Shown: in pieces, positions 8,117 through 16,953 of the stretch | How positions within the stretch are numbered: the stretch's first letter is position 1 | Layout of the letters: each line of letters starts with the position of its first letter | NCBI GenBank assembly: GCA_028819295.1 | Contig: JAPPMA010000065.1 | Coordinates: forward strand, 10,927 to 54,613 | Source: a bacterium | GTDB taxonomy: Bacteria; Actinomycetota; Acidimicrobiia; Acidimicrobiales; Bin134 | Direction of reading: 5' to 3' | Length of the DNA: 43,687 nt | Position numbers and translations under genes: made by a program | Notes under the pieces: generated by a model | Told to the model about the DNA's origin: nothing | Seen by the model: the letters and a program-made list of their open reading frames with translations, nothing else | Databases searched by the model: none

Positions 8117-9274
8117 ATGGCCCCTCGACCGTGTGCAGTGCTGGGCATCGGCCAGACCAAGTACAAGCGCCGCCGCGACGACGTGACCTTGGACGGCCTG
8201 GTGCGGGAGGCCACCCTTCGGGCCTTGGAAGACGCCGGGGCCACCTTCGACGACATCGACGCCATCGTGATCGGCAAGGCGCCCGACGCCCTCGAAGGGG
8301 TGATGATGCCGCTGCTCAGCCTGTGCGACGCCCTGGGCGCCGTCGGCAAGCCCATCCACCGGGTACACACCGCCGGGTCGGTGGGGGCGTCCACCGCCAT
8401 CTCGGCGGTGAATTTGGTGGAGTCGGGAATGTACGACACCGTGCTGACCGTCGCCTACGAGAAGCAGTCGGAGGGCAACGCCACCTGGGCGCTGTCGGGC
8501 GGCAAGAGCGGCGGGCAGGGCGCGGGCGGCACGTTCGCCCCGTGGATCCGCAACTACATCGCCCGCTCCGAGGCACCCGAGCACATCGGCTGGATGGTGG
8601 CGGTGAAAGACCGGCTCAACGCCCTCAAGAACACCTACGCCCACCTGCACCTGCCCGACATCTCCGTCGAGAAGGTGCGGGAGTCGCCGATGCTGTGGGA
8701 TCCGCTCCACTTCCTGGAGTCGTGCCCCTCGTCGGACGGGGCCGCGGCCATGGTGCTGGGCAACGACGACATCGCCAAGAAGTCGGCCCGCCCGCCGGCG
8801 TGGGTCATCTCCCACGCCAAGCGCACCGAGTTCGGCCAGTTCCCCGGGCGCGACACGGTGCGGCCCCAAGCCGGGGTGGAGTGCTCCGAGGCCCTGTACC
8901 GCAAGGCGGGCATCACCAACCCCCGCGAGCAGATCGACTGCGCCGAGCTCTACGTGCCGTTCTCGTGGTACGAGCCCATGTGGCTGGAGGGGCACCTCAT
9001 CGCCGAGGAGGGCGAGGGGTGGAAGATGACCGACGCCGGCGACACCGAGCTGGGCGGGTCGTTCCCGGTGAACATGTCGGGCGGCGTTTTGTCGTCCAAC
9101 CCCATCGGGGCGTCGGGCATGATCCGCTGTTTGGAGGCGGCCAATCAGGTGCGGGGCACCGCCGGCGAGTACCAGGTGCCGGGGGCCAAGATCTCCATCG
9201 GTCACGCCTACGGCGGCGCCGCCCAGTACTACGCCATGTGGATGGTTTCGTCTGAGCTGAACCCGGAGCTGTAG
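8117..9274 (+). CDS. second thiolase-fold protein, likely non-thiolase activity
   Basis: A 385-residue thiolase-superfamily protein: AVLGIGQTKY at the start, TLDGLVREATLRALEDAG, VHTAGSVGAS where a thiolase cysteine would sit, CPSSDGAAAMVLG, and VNMSGGVLSSNPIGASGM with asparagine in place of the GHP histidine. Together with the upstream gene and the DUF35 protein it likely forms a heteromeric acyl-CoA complex; this is inferred from known DUF35/thiolase-like modules. Start ATG 8117 has GAGAGGAC upstream. The stop is adjacent to the SDR start. Confidence 0.8.
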   Translation: MAPRPCAVLGIGQTKYKRRRDDVTLDGLVREATLRALEDAGATFDDIDAIVIGKAPDALEGVMMPLLSLCDALGAVGKPIHRVHTAGSVGASTAISAVNLVESGMYDTVLTVAYEKQSEGNATWALSGGKSGGQGAGGTFAPWIRNYIARSEAPEHIGWMVAVKDRLNALKNTYAHLHLPDISVEKVRESPMLWDPLHFLESCPSSDGAAAMVLGNDDIAKKSARPPAWVISHAKRTEFGQFPGRDTVRPQAGVECSEALYRKAGITNPREQIDCAELYVPFSWYEPMWLEGHLIAEEGEGWKMTDAGDTELGGSFPVNMSGGVLSSNPIGASGMIRCLEAANQVRGTAGEYQVPGAKISIGHAYGGAAQYYAMWMVSSELNPEL

Positions 9275-9276
9275 TG

Positions 9277-10176
9277 ATGGCCGGCATAGCCGAGGGCCGG
9301 GTGGTGGTGATCACCGGAGCGGCCCGGGGGCTGGGCCGGGCCCACGCCCTGGAGTTCGCCGCCGAGGGGGCCAGGGTGCTGGTCAACGACTTGGGGGTGG
9401 AGCGCGACGGCTCGGGCGGCGCATCGGCGCCCGCCCAGGAGGTGGTGGCCGAGATCCGGGCTCTGGGGGGCACCGCCGAGGCCAACGCCGCCGATGTGGC
9501 CGACTGGGACCAGGCCGAGGCCATGATCGCCCAGGCCGTTGGCACATGGGGCCGCCTCGACACGCTGGTGTGCAACGCCGGTTTTCTGCGCGACCGAATG
9601 CTGGCCAACATGGGCGAATCGGAGTGGGACGCCATCATGCGGGTCCACCTCAAGGGGCATTTCGCCCCCGCCCGCCACGCGGCGGCCCACTGGCGCGACC
9701 GGTCTAAGGCCGGCGAGATGGTGCAGGGCCGGGTGATAAACACCAGTTCCGGTGCCGGTCTGCTGGGCTCGATCGGCCAGGGCAACTACGCCGCGGCCAA
9801 GGCCGGGGTGGCGGCGCTGACCATCCAGCAGGCCGCCGAGTGGGGCCGCTACGGGGTGATGGTGAACGCCATCGCCCCCGACGCCCGCACCCGCATGACC
9901 GCGGGGATCATGTACACCGAGGAGGCACCCGAGGGCTGGGACGAGAAGGACCCGGCCAATGCCTCACCGCTGGTGGTGTGGCTGGGTTCGGACGCCTGCG
10001 ACGTGAGCGGCCGGGTGTTCGAGATCGCCGGCGGGGCGCTCAACGTGTGCGATGGCTGGCAGCACGGCCATGTTGTCGACGTGGGTCGAAAGTTTGCCGC
10101 TGCTGAGGTGGGTGAAGCGGTGCACGCTTCTATTGCTGGTTCCCCTGATCCGGCGCCGGTCTACGGGGCGAGCTAG
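9277..10176 (+). CDS. SDR, 3-hydroxyacyl-CoA dehydrogenase-like
   Basis: About 299 residues. TGAARGLGRAHA cofactor loop, VNDLGVERDGSG (the segment typical of the dehydrogenase part of HSD17B4-type multifunctional enzymes), CNAGFLRDRML, the catalytic serine in NTSSGAG and YAAAK. It probably oxidises a 3-hydroxyacyl-CoA made by the preceding cluster. The start is either ATG 9277 or GTG 9274, which overlaps the upstream stop; translation is likely coupled. Its stop shares the palindrome CTAG with the stop of the convergent acyl-CoA dehydrogenase. Confidence 0.85.
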   Translation: MAGIAEGRVVVITGAARGLGRAHALEFAAEGARVLVNDLGVERDGSGGASAPAQEVVAEIRALGGTAEANAADVADWDQAEAMIAQAVGTWGRLDTLVCNAGFLRDRMLANMGESEWDAIMRVHLKGHFAPARHAAAHWRDRSKAGEMVQGRVINTSSGAGLLGSIGQGNYAAAKAGVAALTIQQAAEWGRYGVMVNAIAPDARTRMTAGIMYTEEAPEGWDEKDPANASPLVVWLGSDACDVSGRVFEIAGGALNVCDGWQHGHVVDVGRKFAAAEVGEAVHASIAGSPDPAPVYGAS

Positions 10177-11396
10177 CTGGGAATCTCCCTGAACGGGACG
10201 CCCTTGTCCACCCGGATGTCGGGGGGCAGGCCCAGCACCTTGTCGCCGATGGTGTTGCGCTGGATGTTGTCGGTGCCGCCGCCGATGCGCGACGCCCACT
10301 GGCCCAGGAACTCGTACTGCCAGCGCCCCTCGTCGCGGGCGCTGCCGCCGTGGAGCATCCCGGCCGCACCGTTCATGGCCATCACCAAATCTCCCAGTTC
10401 GCCGAAGTGCAGGGAGATGGCCAGCTTGAGGGTGGAGCTCTCCGGTCCGGGCAGTTCGCCCCGGCTGGCCGCGGTGCGCACCCGGTATCCCTGGTACTTG
10501 AGGATCTCCATTCGGGTGTAGGCCTTGGACAGTTCTTGGCGGATCACGGGATCGCTGTCGGTGCCGGTCTGCCGGGCCAGCTTCACCAACTCCTTGAAGG
10601 GGGTCCGGGCGTTGGATCCCCCGATCAGGGCCCGCTCGTTGGACAGGGTGGTCATGATCGGCCCCCACCCGGCGTTGACCTCGCCCAGGATGTTCTCGTG
10701 GGGAATCCGCACGTCCGACAGGAACACCTCGTTGAAGTGGGCCGCGCCGGTGATCTGCACCAGCGGGCGAACCTCGATGCCCGGCGTGTTCATGTTTACC
10801 AGGAAATAGGTGATGCCCCGATGCTTGGGCTGGTCGGGGTCGGTGCGAGTGAGCAAGATGCCCCAGTCGCTGTGCTGGGCGCCTGAGGTCCACACCTTCT
10901 GGCCGTTCACCACCCACTCGTCGCCGTCGCGCACCGCCGTGGTCCGCAGCCCGCCCAGGTCTGACCCGGCCACCGGCTCAGAGAAAAGCTGGCACCACAC
11001 CTCCTCGCCCTTGAGCATGGCGGGAAGGAACCGCTCTTTCTGGGCGTCGGCGCCGTGGGCGATGATGGTGGGGCCGGCCATGCCGATGCCCACCGCGAAC
11101 ACCCCGGTGGCCGACACCCGCTCGGCCTCCTCTTCCTTGAAGATGCCCTCTTGGATGCCGCCCAGGCCCCGGCCCCCGTATTCGACGGGCCAGGTGATGG
11201 AGCCCCAGCCGCCGTCGTATTTGGTGCGCTGCCAGGCCTTGCACCGGTTCACATAGGCCATCTCCACATCGGGGTCGGAGATGGTCATGGCCGTCTGGTC
11301 GCGGGGGCCGCCGCCGTCGGGGGGGAGGTTGGCGTCGAGCCACTCCACGCACTCGGCCCGGAAGGCGGCTTCCTGGGGGGTCTCGTCAAAATCCAT
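10173..11396 (-). CDS. acyl-CoA dehydrogenase
   Basis: A 407-residue FAD-dependent acyl-CoA dehydrogenase. Domain order is the usual one: alpha-helical N-terminus (DETPQEAAFRAECVEWLDANLP), beta domain with CQLFSEPVAGSDLGGLRTTAVRDGDEWVVNGQKVWTSG (FAD/substrate signature), then a helical C-terminus ending IGGGTDNIQRNTIGDKVLGLP. It introduces the alpha-beta double bond in acyl-CoAs and fits the neighbouring beta-oxidation-like cluster. It is convergent with the SDR, the two stops overlapping at CTAG, and divergent from the luciferase-like gene at 11508. The true substrate is unknown. Confidence 0.9.
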   Translation of the reverse strand: MDFDETPQEAAFRAECVEWLDANLPPDGGGPRDQTAMTISDPDVEMAYVNRCKAWQRTKYDGGWGSITWPVEYGGRGLGGIQEGIFKEEEAERVSATGVFAVGIGMAGPTIIAHGADAQKERFLPAMLKGEEVWCQLFSEPVAGSDLGGLRTTAVRDGDEWVVNGQKVWTSGAQHSDWGILLTRTDPDQPKHRGITYFLVNMNTPGIEVRPLVQITGAAHFNEVFLSDVRIPHENILGEVNAGWGPIMTTLSNERALIGGSNARTPFKELVKLARQTGTDSDPVIRQELSKAYTRMEILKYQGYRVRTAASRGELPGPESSTLKLAISLHFGELGDLVMAMNGAAGMLHGGSARDEGRWQYEFLGQWASRIGGGTDNIQRNTIGDKVLGLPPDIRVDKGVPFREIPS

Positions 11397-11507
11397 GCCG
11401 CGTCGATGGTAGCCAGAGGGCTTCCGGCAGGCCCCACCGGACGGCAGGGCTGAGGCGGTGTCTTCCTCCATTCGGGATCGACAGGCCGGGGATGCTTCAA
11501 TGGCGGC

Positions 11508-12641
11508 GTGAAATTCTCGATGATCTTCGAGGCCCAGATGGCCGATCCATCACGGGAGACCGAGCAGCAGGTGATCCGCGACTGCGTGGAGCAGGCGGTG
11601 CTGGCTGAGGAGGTGGGCTTCGACCGGATCTGGGCGGTGGAGCACCACTGCCTCAAGTGGTACGCCCACATGAGCGCCCCGGAGATCTTCCTCACCTGGG
11701 TGGCGGCCCGCACTTCGCGCATCCGCATCGGCCACGGGGTGGTGTGCATGCCGTTCGGCTACAACCACCCCTTGCGGGCGGCAGAGCGCATCGCCATGCT
11801 GGACGTGCTGTCGGGCGGGCGGCTGGACGTGGGCGCGGGCCGGGGGGCCACCCTCCAGGAGATGTCGGCGTTCGGGGTCAAGCCCGAGGACACCTACGCC
11901 CAGGTGGAGGAGTCGCTGCGGATCATCTCCAACTGCTGGCGCGACGAAGAGTTCGAGTGGGACGGCCTTCTCGACATCTCGCCGCACCCGATTCTGCCCC
12001 GGCCGGTGCAGGCCCCCCACCCGCCGCTGTATCTGGCCTGCACCAAGGTGGACACCGTGAAGCTGGCCGCCGATCTGGGCATCGGCGCCCTGGTGCTGGG
12101 GTTCGCCGGCGCCGACGAGATCCGGCTGATGAAGGAGACCTACGACGAGGCCATCGCCACCCGCACCGGGGAGCGGTTCGTGAGCGACCATCCCAACGAC
12201 TGGTTCTCGGCGCTGTGCCCCACCACGATCCTCGACGACCGGGACGAGGCGTTCCGCATCGGGGCCCGGGGCCAGCGGTTCTTCGCCGAGGCCATCATGC
12301 ACTGGAACCTGGGCACGCCCCCGCCCCGGGCCGGATCAGCCGACGAGGACACCGCCGCGGCCATTGACGAGGCGGTGGGCAACGTCCATGCCAAGATCAG
12401 CGAGATGAACATACCGCTCAGCCCCAACGCCACCAGCACCTTCAACGTCGAGCACGCCTACGGCAATCACGAAGACGCCATCCGCTACGTGAGCGAGCTG
12501 GAGGCCGTCGGCTGCGACGAGATCATGTGCATGATCCAGATGGGCACCATCCCCCAAGAGGTGATGCTCGAAACCATCCACCAGTTCGGCCACCGCGTGA
12601 TCCCCCACTTCCGGGCCATGGAGCCCGCTATTTCTAGCTAA
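11508..12641 (+). CDS. LLM-class flavin/F420-dependent oxidoreductase
   Basis: A 377-residue luciferase-like monooxygenase-family protein starting at a GTG (VKFSMIFEAQM). It has the WAVEHHCLKWY segment typical of bacterial-luciferase-type members, IRIGHGVVCMPFGYNHPLRAAERIAMLDVLSGGRLDVGAGRG and PPLYLACTK. It is longer than the F420 enzymes at 163 and 40026, with an extra C-terminal region (HAYGNHEDAIRYVSELEAVGCDEI). It is transcribed away from the acyl-CoA dehydrogenase and may belong to the same catabolic unit. Cofactor choice (FMN or F420) is not decided by the sequence. Confidence 0.85.
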   Translation: MKFSMIFEAQMADPSRETEQQVIRDCVEQAVLAEEVGFDRIWAVEHHCLKWYAHMSAPEIFLTWVAARTSRIRIGHGVVCMPFGYNHPLRAAERIAMLDVLSGGRLDVGAGRGATLQEMSAFGVKPEDTYAQVEESLRIISNCWRDEEFEWDGLLDISPHPILPRPVQAPHPPLYLACTKVDTVKLAADLGIGALVLGFAGADEIRLMKETYDEAIATRTGERFVSDHPNDWFSALCPTTILDDRDEAFRIGARGQRFFAEAIMHWNLGTPPPRAGSADEDTAAAIDEAVGNVHAKISEMNIPLSPNATSTFNVEHAYGNHEDAIRYVSELEAVGCDEIMCMIQMGTIPQEVMLETIHQFGHRVIPHFRAMEPAISS

Positions 12642-12703
12642 AAGACACTGAAAATACCTAATTTGCACCTGTGTTTGGTGAGTCTTGTTGATATCCTCAT
12701 CCC

Positions 12704-13798
12704 ATGGCGACCCTGGTTGTCGACAAAGCGCCGACTCTTGAAGACGCTGCCCGTGCCGCGGAGGCGATAGCTGAGCATGATCCGCATGTCGTGCGCGTGG
12801 TGGTTTTCGGCTCAGTCGCCAAGCAAACTCAGAGGCCCGGCTCCGACATCGACATCATCGCCATCAGCGACGCATCTCGGTCGCTAGGCGAAGGGCGCGG
12901 GGCGGCTGAGTATGCCCTGCGCCAAGCGGCTGAAGCCGCATGCGGGATCAAGTGCGAGGTGATTCTCACCACTATCGGCGAATGGGAGTGGAGCCTGGAG
13001 CATGCCCGCTCCTCCGTGTTCGGAGAAGCGCACGCCCACGGCATCACCCTCTTTGAGCGCCCCTGTCCACCTTCGGCACCAAGTGCCGAGGAGACTGTCA
13101 TGTCTCGAGACGACTGGGGCCTCGCCCTCAAGGATCTAGAAGAGGCCCACCGCAAAAACCTGGAACTGCTCCGAATCCTCAAATCCATTCCTGGCGAAGC
13201 GGCCACGGGTGAGTGGCTGCCTGCGGACCGCAGCTACACCTATGAGTCTGCGCTCGAATCAGCCCACATGAGCATCGAGAAGTGCCTGACCGCGCTTGGT
13301 CGGCTCCATCTCCGTCGATACCTCGACAACACCCACAACATCGACATCATGGCCGGCAAGCTCCGTCCCACCCCGTCGGGCCCGTTCGTCGATAGCGTGC
13401 TTGAGATGCTCGACACCGCCGAGGACGACGGTTCTCACACCAACTGGAGGCTCGCCCCCTATCTGGGGCAGTCGGACTCGTTCCAGCAGATGATCACCCC
13501 CGAGAACACCGCCGCCCACATACGCGCCGCCGCCGACCTCCTCGAGCACGCTCTGGCCGCAATCGCCAATTCCGCCCTGCGCCCCACCCCCATCCCCGCC
13601 GGCGACGCCACCATCCTCAACCGCTGCGCCGAGCCCATCGACTACCTCCGCCACCACGCCACCGCCCACTACCTCCAAACCGGGGCCCCGCTGCCAACCA
13701 CGGAAGAGGTATTCGAACGGATCGAGGGCAAGAGGCTCGGACGTATCTCCAGCGAAGAAGTAGTAGCAGCACTCGAAGCCGAGCGCGCTCGTCGTTGA
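12704..13798 (+). CDS. MNT-type nucleotidyltransferase fused to a HEPN-like domain
   Basis: A 364-residue two-domain protein. Residues about 20-125 are a minimal nucleotidyltransferase: VVVFGS with G36-S37, then D48 and D50 in the DxD motif. Residues about 140-290 are helical and carry R205-x5-H211 (RYLDNTH), matching the Rx4-6H motif of HEPN ribonucleases. MNT and HEPN are normally separate genes of a type VII toxin-antitoxin pair, in which the MNT enzyme AMPylates and silences the HEPN toxin. Here they share one chain. The last 70 or so residues (LPTTEEVFERIEGKRLGRISSEEVVAALEAERARR) look like an antitoxin tail, and a PIN remnant follows in frame. The HEPN call is the weaker part. Confidence 0.7.
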   Translation: MATLVVDKAPTLEDAARAAEAIAEHDPHVVRVVVFGSVAKQTQRPGSDIDIIAISDASRSLGEGRGAAEYALRQAAEAACGIKCEVILTTIGEWEWSLEHARSSVFGEAHAHGITLFERPCPPSAPSAEETVMSRDDWGLALKDLEEAHRKNLELLRILKSIPGEAATGEWLPADRSYTYESALESAHMSIEKCLTALGRLHLRRYLDNTHNIDIMAGKLRPTPSGPFVDSVLEMLDTAEDDGSHTNWRLAPYLGQSDSFQQMITPENTAAHIRAAADLLEHALAAIANSALRPTPIPAGDATILNRCAEPIDYLRHHATAHYLQTGAPLPTTEEVFERIEGKRLGRISSEEVVAALEAERARR

Positions 13799-13813
13799 CG
13801 CTTCTCTGCGCCG

Positions 13814-13951
13814 GTGCCGTCCATTGCCGGCGGCAGCCCGTACGACGCCTGCTATATCGCCCTAGCTGAGCTCTTGGGCTGCCCGCTGTTCACCGGCGAC
13901 ACCCGCCTCGCCCGCGCCCCTGGCCCAGTTTGCGAGATCGAGCTGGTCTGA
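13814..13951 (+). pseudogene. PIN-domain toxin (VapC-like) C-terminal remnant
   Basis: Codons 13814-13951 encode VPSIAGG then SPYDACYIALAELLGCP, LFTGDTRLARAPG and PVCEIELV before a TGA. This is the C-terminal third of a PIN domain, including the conserved YDACYIALAE helix and the TGDTRLA acidic site. The N-terminal two thirds, with the first catalytic aspartates, are absent. It begins 15 nt after the MNT-HEPN stop and in the same frame. It indicates an old antitoxin-PIN pair that was deleted through. Confidence 0.75.
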
Positions 13952-14556
13952 TTGAAACAGAAGTGCCAAAGAGAAAGCGGCTGTTGCGGCAGAGCTTCTT
14001 GACGTTTGCAGCGACGAGTCCGACCCAGGAAAGTAGCAGCCGGGCTCTTCAGTCAACCGGCTCTCGGCAGTCCGATCCTGCTTCGGGTGATGGGCGGAGT
14101 GCCTGTTGAAACTTGTACACCTTCATCTCAGCCAAGGACTGCTTCCGAAGTCCTGCGAGCCTCCGCTCTGCACCAGGCCGGGCAGCGACCTGCTCATGTA
14201 GCTGCCGGTAGCTCCTGGTGGAGGGCATTGCCCTGAAGCCTACTTTGGCTGCCAGCGACTGACGATCGCCAACTGGTGTATGGGTGCAGCGCTCCTGTAG
14301 CCGTTTTATGGCCCTACAACCTGGGGATATGCACTAGCTGACCGTCAGGCAAGCACATATTGTCATCGCCTCTTGCTAGTTTTCTCATCGCAAATCATTG
14401 ACCTGTGAAAGAGGGAGAGGGCTTTATGACCCCACCAACGAATGGAGACGGCTACACGTCTCAACTGACCTACGAGAAGTTGCGGGATGCGGTGGCGGGA
14501 AGGCATGCGAACCCTTCCTGCACTCAGGGCTGATCGCTGGTCATAGCAGGGGCCAC
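13952..14556. other. 605 bp without a gene, upstream of cas3
   Basis: No convincing coding frame is seen. Codon-position GC is not biased, and the frame open from 14398 into cas3 encodes no recognisable protein before the ATG at 14557. The cas operon promoter should lie here, perhaps in the AT-richer stretch 14340-14420, but I cannot identify a clear -35/-10 pair. A CCGG-GCTCT pattern occurs twice at about 14039-14066 as a short direct repeat of unknown meaning. Confidence 0.5.
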
Positions 14557-15822
14557 ATGGATCTTGACCAGATGTACAAGAAGGCCACCGACTTTGGGCC
14601 GTACGACTATCAGCGACGTGTTGCTGAAGAGGGTCTGCCGGAGTTGCTGAGGACCCCGACGGGCTGTGGCAAGACGGAAGCTATAGGACTTGGGTGGCTG
14701 TATCGGCGGCGATTTCACCCAGACACCGAAGTTCGTGCTGCCACCCCTCACTGGCTGGTCATCGCGTTGCCGATGCGAACCCTCGTCGAGCAGACCTCTG
14801 ATCGCTTCAAGCAATGGCTTCAGCAACTTGGCTTGAGCAGCGATGTTGGCCTTCACATAGTCCAGGGTGGCGTTGACTGGAGTGACCGCGATTGGCGGCT
14901 TGCGCCGGACCGTGACGCCATATTCGTCGGCACCATTGACATGCTCTTGTCGCGAGCCCTCAATCGTGGTTATGCCGATAGTCGGTGGAACTGGCCGATG
15001 TCTTTTGGTGGATTCAACAATGGAACGCACTGGGTGTTCGACGAGATCCAACTGATGGATGTAGCCACGCCGAACACTCGTCAGCTTCAATCGTTCCGTG
15101 ACATTTTCGGCACAGCGTTTCCAACAGCAAGCACTTGGATGTCGGCCACCGTCGATGACCGCCTTCTGCGCACGGTGGATCGGCCTGATATCGGATCCAT
15201 TGTCGAACTAAGCGATCAAGATCGTCATGGCCCACTCAGCCAGCGTCTCGATTCGACCCGTACCGTCGAAGAGATCAAGCTGCTTGACCGAAGGCGCGAG
15301 CAAGACCTCGCGCAAGACCTCGCGCAAGAACTCATTGCTCGCCACGAACCAGGCACTCTCACGCTAGCGGTGTTCAACACAGTTGAGCGTGCTGTCGCCA
15401 CCTGGAGTTCGCTGAACAAGCTCTCGACTGACGCTGAGATAGTGCTTCTACATTCCCGTTACCGGCCTCCTGATCGTGCGGCCCACACAACAGATGCCCT
15501 GTCTCAGCCCGGACCCGCGGGCAAGATTGTCGTCAGTACCCAAGTGCTCGAAGCCGGCATTGACATCTCGGCGGCAATACTGTTCACCGAGGCTGCTCCG
15601 TGGCCATCGATCGTACAACGCGCCGGGCGTTGCAACCGAGACGGCACTAACGGCGATGCACGACTGTTGTGGGCAACCCCGCCTACGAACCCGCCCTATG
15701 AGGAAGTCGAGGTGCAAGCGTCGGCTGAAGCGCTTCGATCGCTTGCAGGGGAGATGGTGACGACTACTCGGCTCCAGAGCCTGGATGTCTACACATCATC
15801 ACGAATCACTCCCGTCATTTGA
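14557..15822 (+). CDS. cas3: Cas3 helicase portion (type I-G), ended by an in-frame TGA
   Basis: A 421-residue SF2 helicase, the N-terminal part of a type I-G Cas3, which unwinds target DNA after Cascade recruitment. Walker A is TPTGCGKT (T33-T40), the DEAD-like box is DEIQ (162-165), motif III is SAT (196-198) and motif VI QRAGRCNR (354-361). ATG 14557 is chosen because the family match starts there and AGGGG lies upstream. The frame stops at TGA 15820-15822 after ...SSRITPVI, then continues in the same frame as RRDLIDLFDTTPDLSG, which is the expected continuation of I-G Cas3. The TGA therefore cuts one ancestral gene; CGA to TGA is the simplest change. Confidence 0.88.
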   Translation: MDLDQMYKKATDFGPYDYQRRVAEEGLPELLRTPTGCGKTEAIGLGWLYRRRFHPDTEVRAATPHWLVIALPMRTLVEQTSDRFKQWLQQLGLSSDVGLHIVQGGVDWSDRDWRLAPDRDAIFVGTIDMLLSRALNRGYADSRWNWPMSFGGFNNGTHWVFDEIQLMDVATPNTRQLQSFRDIFGTAFPTASTWMSATVDDRLLRTVDRPDIGSIVELSDQDRHGPLSQRLDSTRTVEEIKLLDRRREQDLAQDLAQELIARHEPGTLTLAVFNTVERAVATWSSLNKLSTDAEIVLLHSRYRPPDRAAHTTDALSQPGPAGKIVVSTQVLEAGIDISAAILFTEAAPWPSIVQRAGRCNRDGTNGDARLLWATPPTNPPYEEVEVQASAEALRSLAGEMVTTTRLQSLDVYTSSRITPVI

Positions 15823-15831
15823 CGCAGAGAC

Positions 15832-16953
15832 TTGATCGACCTATTCGACACCACGCCTGACCTCAGCGGCAATGACCTTGATGTTGCCCGGTTCATCCGC
15901 GACAGCAGCGATCGGACAGTCCAGGTGGCCTGGCGGAATTTCGCAGTCAACGGGAAGCCGCTAGGCCGGGCCCCGCGTCGAGACGAGCTATGCGGTGTGC
16001 CGATTGCCGAACTCAAGAAATGGTTGAAAGACCATCAGGCATGGCGTCTCGACCATCTGTCACGCGATCGTGAGCAGCCATGGGTGCGATGCAATGCCAG
16101 CGACTTACACGACGGGATTGAGGTTGTGCTCCGCGCAGACCAGGGTGGCTACGACTCGGAGATCGGCTGGAACCCGCGAAGTAAACAGGCGAAGGTGCTT
16201 GCACGTCCTACAACGCAAGCCGTTTCGGTCAGCTTCTCTCCCGAAGACGACGTAAGTGTGGGTGACGATCCCGCGTCACTTGCTAGTGACTGGTATCCAC
16301 TTGCCCAACATCTTGTAGACGTTGAACGTGAGTGTGAGGAGCTCCTGGAAGGCTTTGGGCCTGGCGACCTCACAGCTGAGATGCGAAGAGCGGCCATCAT
16401 TGCGGGGCGGCTTCACGACATTGGGAAGGCCTCACCGGTTTGGCAGGACGCAGCGTTGGCTACTGCCGACGAAGAACAACGAGCAGCTCTCAAGAGCAGC
16501 GGCCCGTTCGCCAAAACTGGAAGCAGCAAGACCCTGCGTTTCGGGCGCCGATTCTTCCGCCATGAACTCGTATCGGCGTTGGCCCTGATGAGTGAGGGCG
16601 CTTTTGCCATGGGCGATCATCACGAGACCGATCTTGTCATCTACCTCGTTGCCTCCCACCATGGTCGTATCCGCTTATCGATCCGCCGCCCGCCCGAGGA
16701 GTCGACCGTCGATAATACAATTGTCACGACGCTTGGGGTTGCGCCCGAAGATGAACTGCCTGAAGTGAACGTGGGAGTGTCAACCGTGCCTCCAAGTCAT
16801 CTCATTTTTCCGACAGGCGACGACAGATACGAGAGGCGCGCTCTTGCGTTGCGTGATCGTGCCGATCTCGGGCCGTTCCGGCTTGCGTTCCTTGAAATGG
16901 TCGTCCGCAGTGCTGACTGGCGAGCAAGCCGGGACATAGGGGCAACCAAGTGA
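15832..16953 (+). CDS. cas3: Cas3 HD-nuclease portion (type I-G), same frame after the TGA
   Basis: C-terminal part of Cas3 with the HD phosphohydrolase/nuclease domain, which degrades the target strand. In type I-G the HD domain lies after the helicase, as here. The metal site is LHDIGK (H620-D621 counted on the joined protein) and SHHGR (H701-H702). The joined protein would have 798 codons, about the family's normal length. If it is translated alone, TTG 15832 is the first possible start, 10 nt after the stop, with no good ribosome site; reinitiation or readthrough would be needed. Its stop overlaps the csx17 GTG by four bases. Confidence 0.82.
   Translation: MIDLFDTTPDLSGNDLDVARFIRDSSDRTVQVAWRNFAVNGKPLGRAPRRDELCGVPIAELKKWLKDHQAWRLDHLSRDREQPWVRCNASDLHDGIEVVLRADQGGYDSEIGWNPRSKQAKVLARPTTQAVSVSFSPEDDVSVGDDPASLASDWYPLAQHLVDVERECEELLEGFGPGDLTAEMRRAAIIAGRLHDIGKASPVWQDAALATADEEQRAALKSSGPFAKTGSSKTLRFGRRFFRHELVSALALMSEGAFAMGDHHETDLVIYLVASHHGRIRLSIRRPPEESTVDNTIVTTLGVAPEDELPEVNVGVSTVPPSHLIFPTGDDRYERRALALRDRADLGPFRLAFLEMVVRSADWRASRDIGATK

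Noticed and set aside
13945..13960. GATTGAAAC near the PIN remnant as a solitary CRISPR repeat
   Set aside because: Only the common ATTGAA core matches; the G/C runs of the array repeat are absent.
14398..14556. N-terminal extension of cas3
   Set aside because: It shows no coding bias or family match; the Cas3 pattern begins at ATG 14557.
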